Below are positions 4,581 through 5,018 of a stretch of 5,018 bases of DNA, one piece after another (within the stretch, counting starts at the first letter, position 1; every line of letters starts with the position of its first letter). The notes beneath the pieces were generated by a model. That model did no database searches and was not told where the DNA came from. It saw nothing but the letters and a program-made list of their open reading frames with translations. This stretch comes from Candidatus Saccharimonadota bacterium (GTDB lineage Bacteria; Patescibacteriota; Saccharimonadia; Saccharimonadales; Saccharimonadaceae). The DNA is taken from assembly GCA_017515925.1 (NCBI GenBank), contig JAFWEB010000051.1, positions 1 through 5,018 on the forward strand, written 5' to 3'. Both the position numbers and the translations under genes were made by a program.

Positions 4581-5018
4581 ATTCTATATTTCATCGACGG
4601 CACGGTGGAAGGAACAGATGTCTATTCGTATTTGGACGGTAATGAACTCCATGACCATACTTATTACGGAAATGGTTGTCCAAATAGTTGGGGGACAGAC
4701 GGCAATGGTGGCTCAAAGACATCATGTTCAAGTCGTTTAGTTTCGACATATGATGGCGAAAATCAGTATATCGGTGTATATTACCATTTCCAAGCAGCAA
4801 CAGCTGGTACAGGCGGCGCTATGGCCACTCAAAACGCTAACTCTTCTGACACCTTCTGTCCTCTTGGCTGGCAGTTGCCTTACAATGGCACGGGTGGGGA
4901 TTATTATGATAAGTCTAGATCATGGAGATACCTATTAGACACGTACGTTATCGGTGGGAATCAAGAAGCCCAGAATAAAAGTAGCTCGTATCCTATTTCC
5001 CTAATTCTGGTTGGAAGC
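4581..5018 (+). pseudogene. Start-less surface-protein segment, open to the right edge
   Basis: In the frame of codons starting at 4581 the sequence is open for 146 codons and runs off the window. The translation is low in charge and rich in Gly, Ser, Asn, Thr and Tyr. It contains LYFIDGTVEG, YYHFQAATAGTGGAMAT and FCPLGWQLPYNG. This pattern, with CPxGWxLP, resembles the domain called Fibrobacter succinogenes major paralogous domain (TIGR02145), common in secreted proteins of Saccharibacteria and Fibrobacter. An in-frame TAG at 4578-4580 closes the 5' side, and no ATG occurs near the left end. The in-frame GTG (4605) and TTG (4632) have no ribosome-binding site, and no signal peptide precedes the domain. 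The gene therefore seems to lack its 5' part by truncation, frameshift or assembly error; it could also be a donor cassette for recombination. Coding character is clear, expression is doubtful. Confidence 0.65.

Noticed and set aside
4546..4740. A 64-codon plus-strand frame starting with TTG over the surface segment
   Set aside because: It is out of frame with the CPxGWxLP-bearing segment, has no ribosome-binding site, and its composition is not protein-like. A frameshift joining its first codons to the segment at 4581 was considered, but those codons give no signal peptide or domain start.
4591..4800. Minus-strand frame rich in His, Asn and Arg
   Set aside because: It is the antisense shadow of the Gly/Tyr-rich surface segment and has no ribosome-binding site.
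4581..5018. Variable region of a diversity-generating retroelement
   Set aside because: CPR genomes often carry such elements and their targets can share a lectin-like fold, but no reverse transcriptase, template repeat or adenine-biased variable copy is visible in the window.

Overview
The window looks like a piece of a small, compact bacterial genome, most probably from the Patescibacteria/CPR group and best matched to Candidatus Saccharibacteria (TM7). The reasons are a cysteine-free L33 protein with a charged C-terminal tail, very short intergenic gaps, start codons placed directly after -10 boxes, several small membrane-anchored proteins without obvious families, and a CPxGWxLP-type surface-protein domain common in that group. 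This is inference from sequence features, not from a search. Stops are TAA, TAG and TGA, with TGA read as stop at the end of sufC, so the Gly-UGA code of Gracilibacteria/SR1 is not favoured.

Layout. 1-33 is the tail of an upstream gene. 54-129 (minus) is tRNA-Thr(GGU) with encoded CCA. 150-1807 (plus) is an overlapping two-gene iron-sulfur cluster assembly operon: the SufC-type ATPase and a single SufB/SufD-family scaffold protein. A strong hairpin at 1812-1834 separates it from a convergent 253-residue orphan gene (1847-2608, minus) that has its own near-consensus promoter and ribosome-binding site. Divergent from that gene is a two-gene operon (2727-3913, plus): a lipobox-bearing rhodanese-like protein followed by a membrane-anchored thioredoxin-fold protein with a single active-site cysteine. 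Ribosomal protein L33 (rpmG, 3959-4168) follows with its own consensus, apparently leaderless promoter and a terminator. A small two-helix membrane protein lies on the minus strand (4292-4486). From about 4581 to the right edge a surface-protein reading frame is open but shows no start codon, ribosome-binding site or signal peptide.

How the parts may work together. SufC and SufB would form a minimal ABC-ATPase/scaffold complex that builds Fe-S clusters in the cytoplasm; no desulfurase or sulfur carrier is in the window. The rhodanese-like and thioredoxin-like proteins are both predicted to face outside the membrane and are probably translationally coupled, so they may act as a pair in envelope thiol or sulfur chemistry. 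A link between that pair and the Suf genes is speculative.

The parts most worth a second look are the envelope rhodanese/thioredoxin pair, the start-less surface-protein segment, and a set of unusual promoter arrangements: overlapping opposite -10 boxes between the tRNA and sufC, a divergent promoter sharing one -35 hexamer, and a leaderless rpmG. I found no CRISPR array, insertion sequence, reverse transcriptase or clear new defence system.
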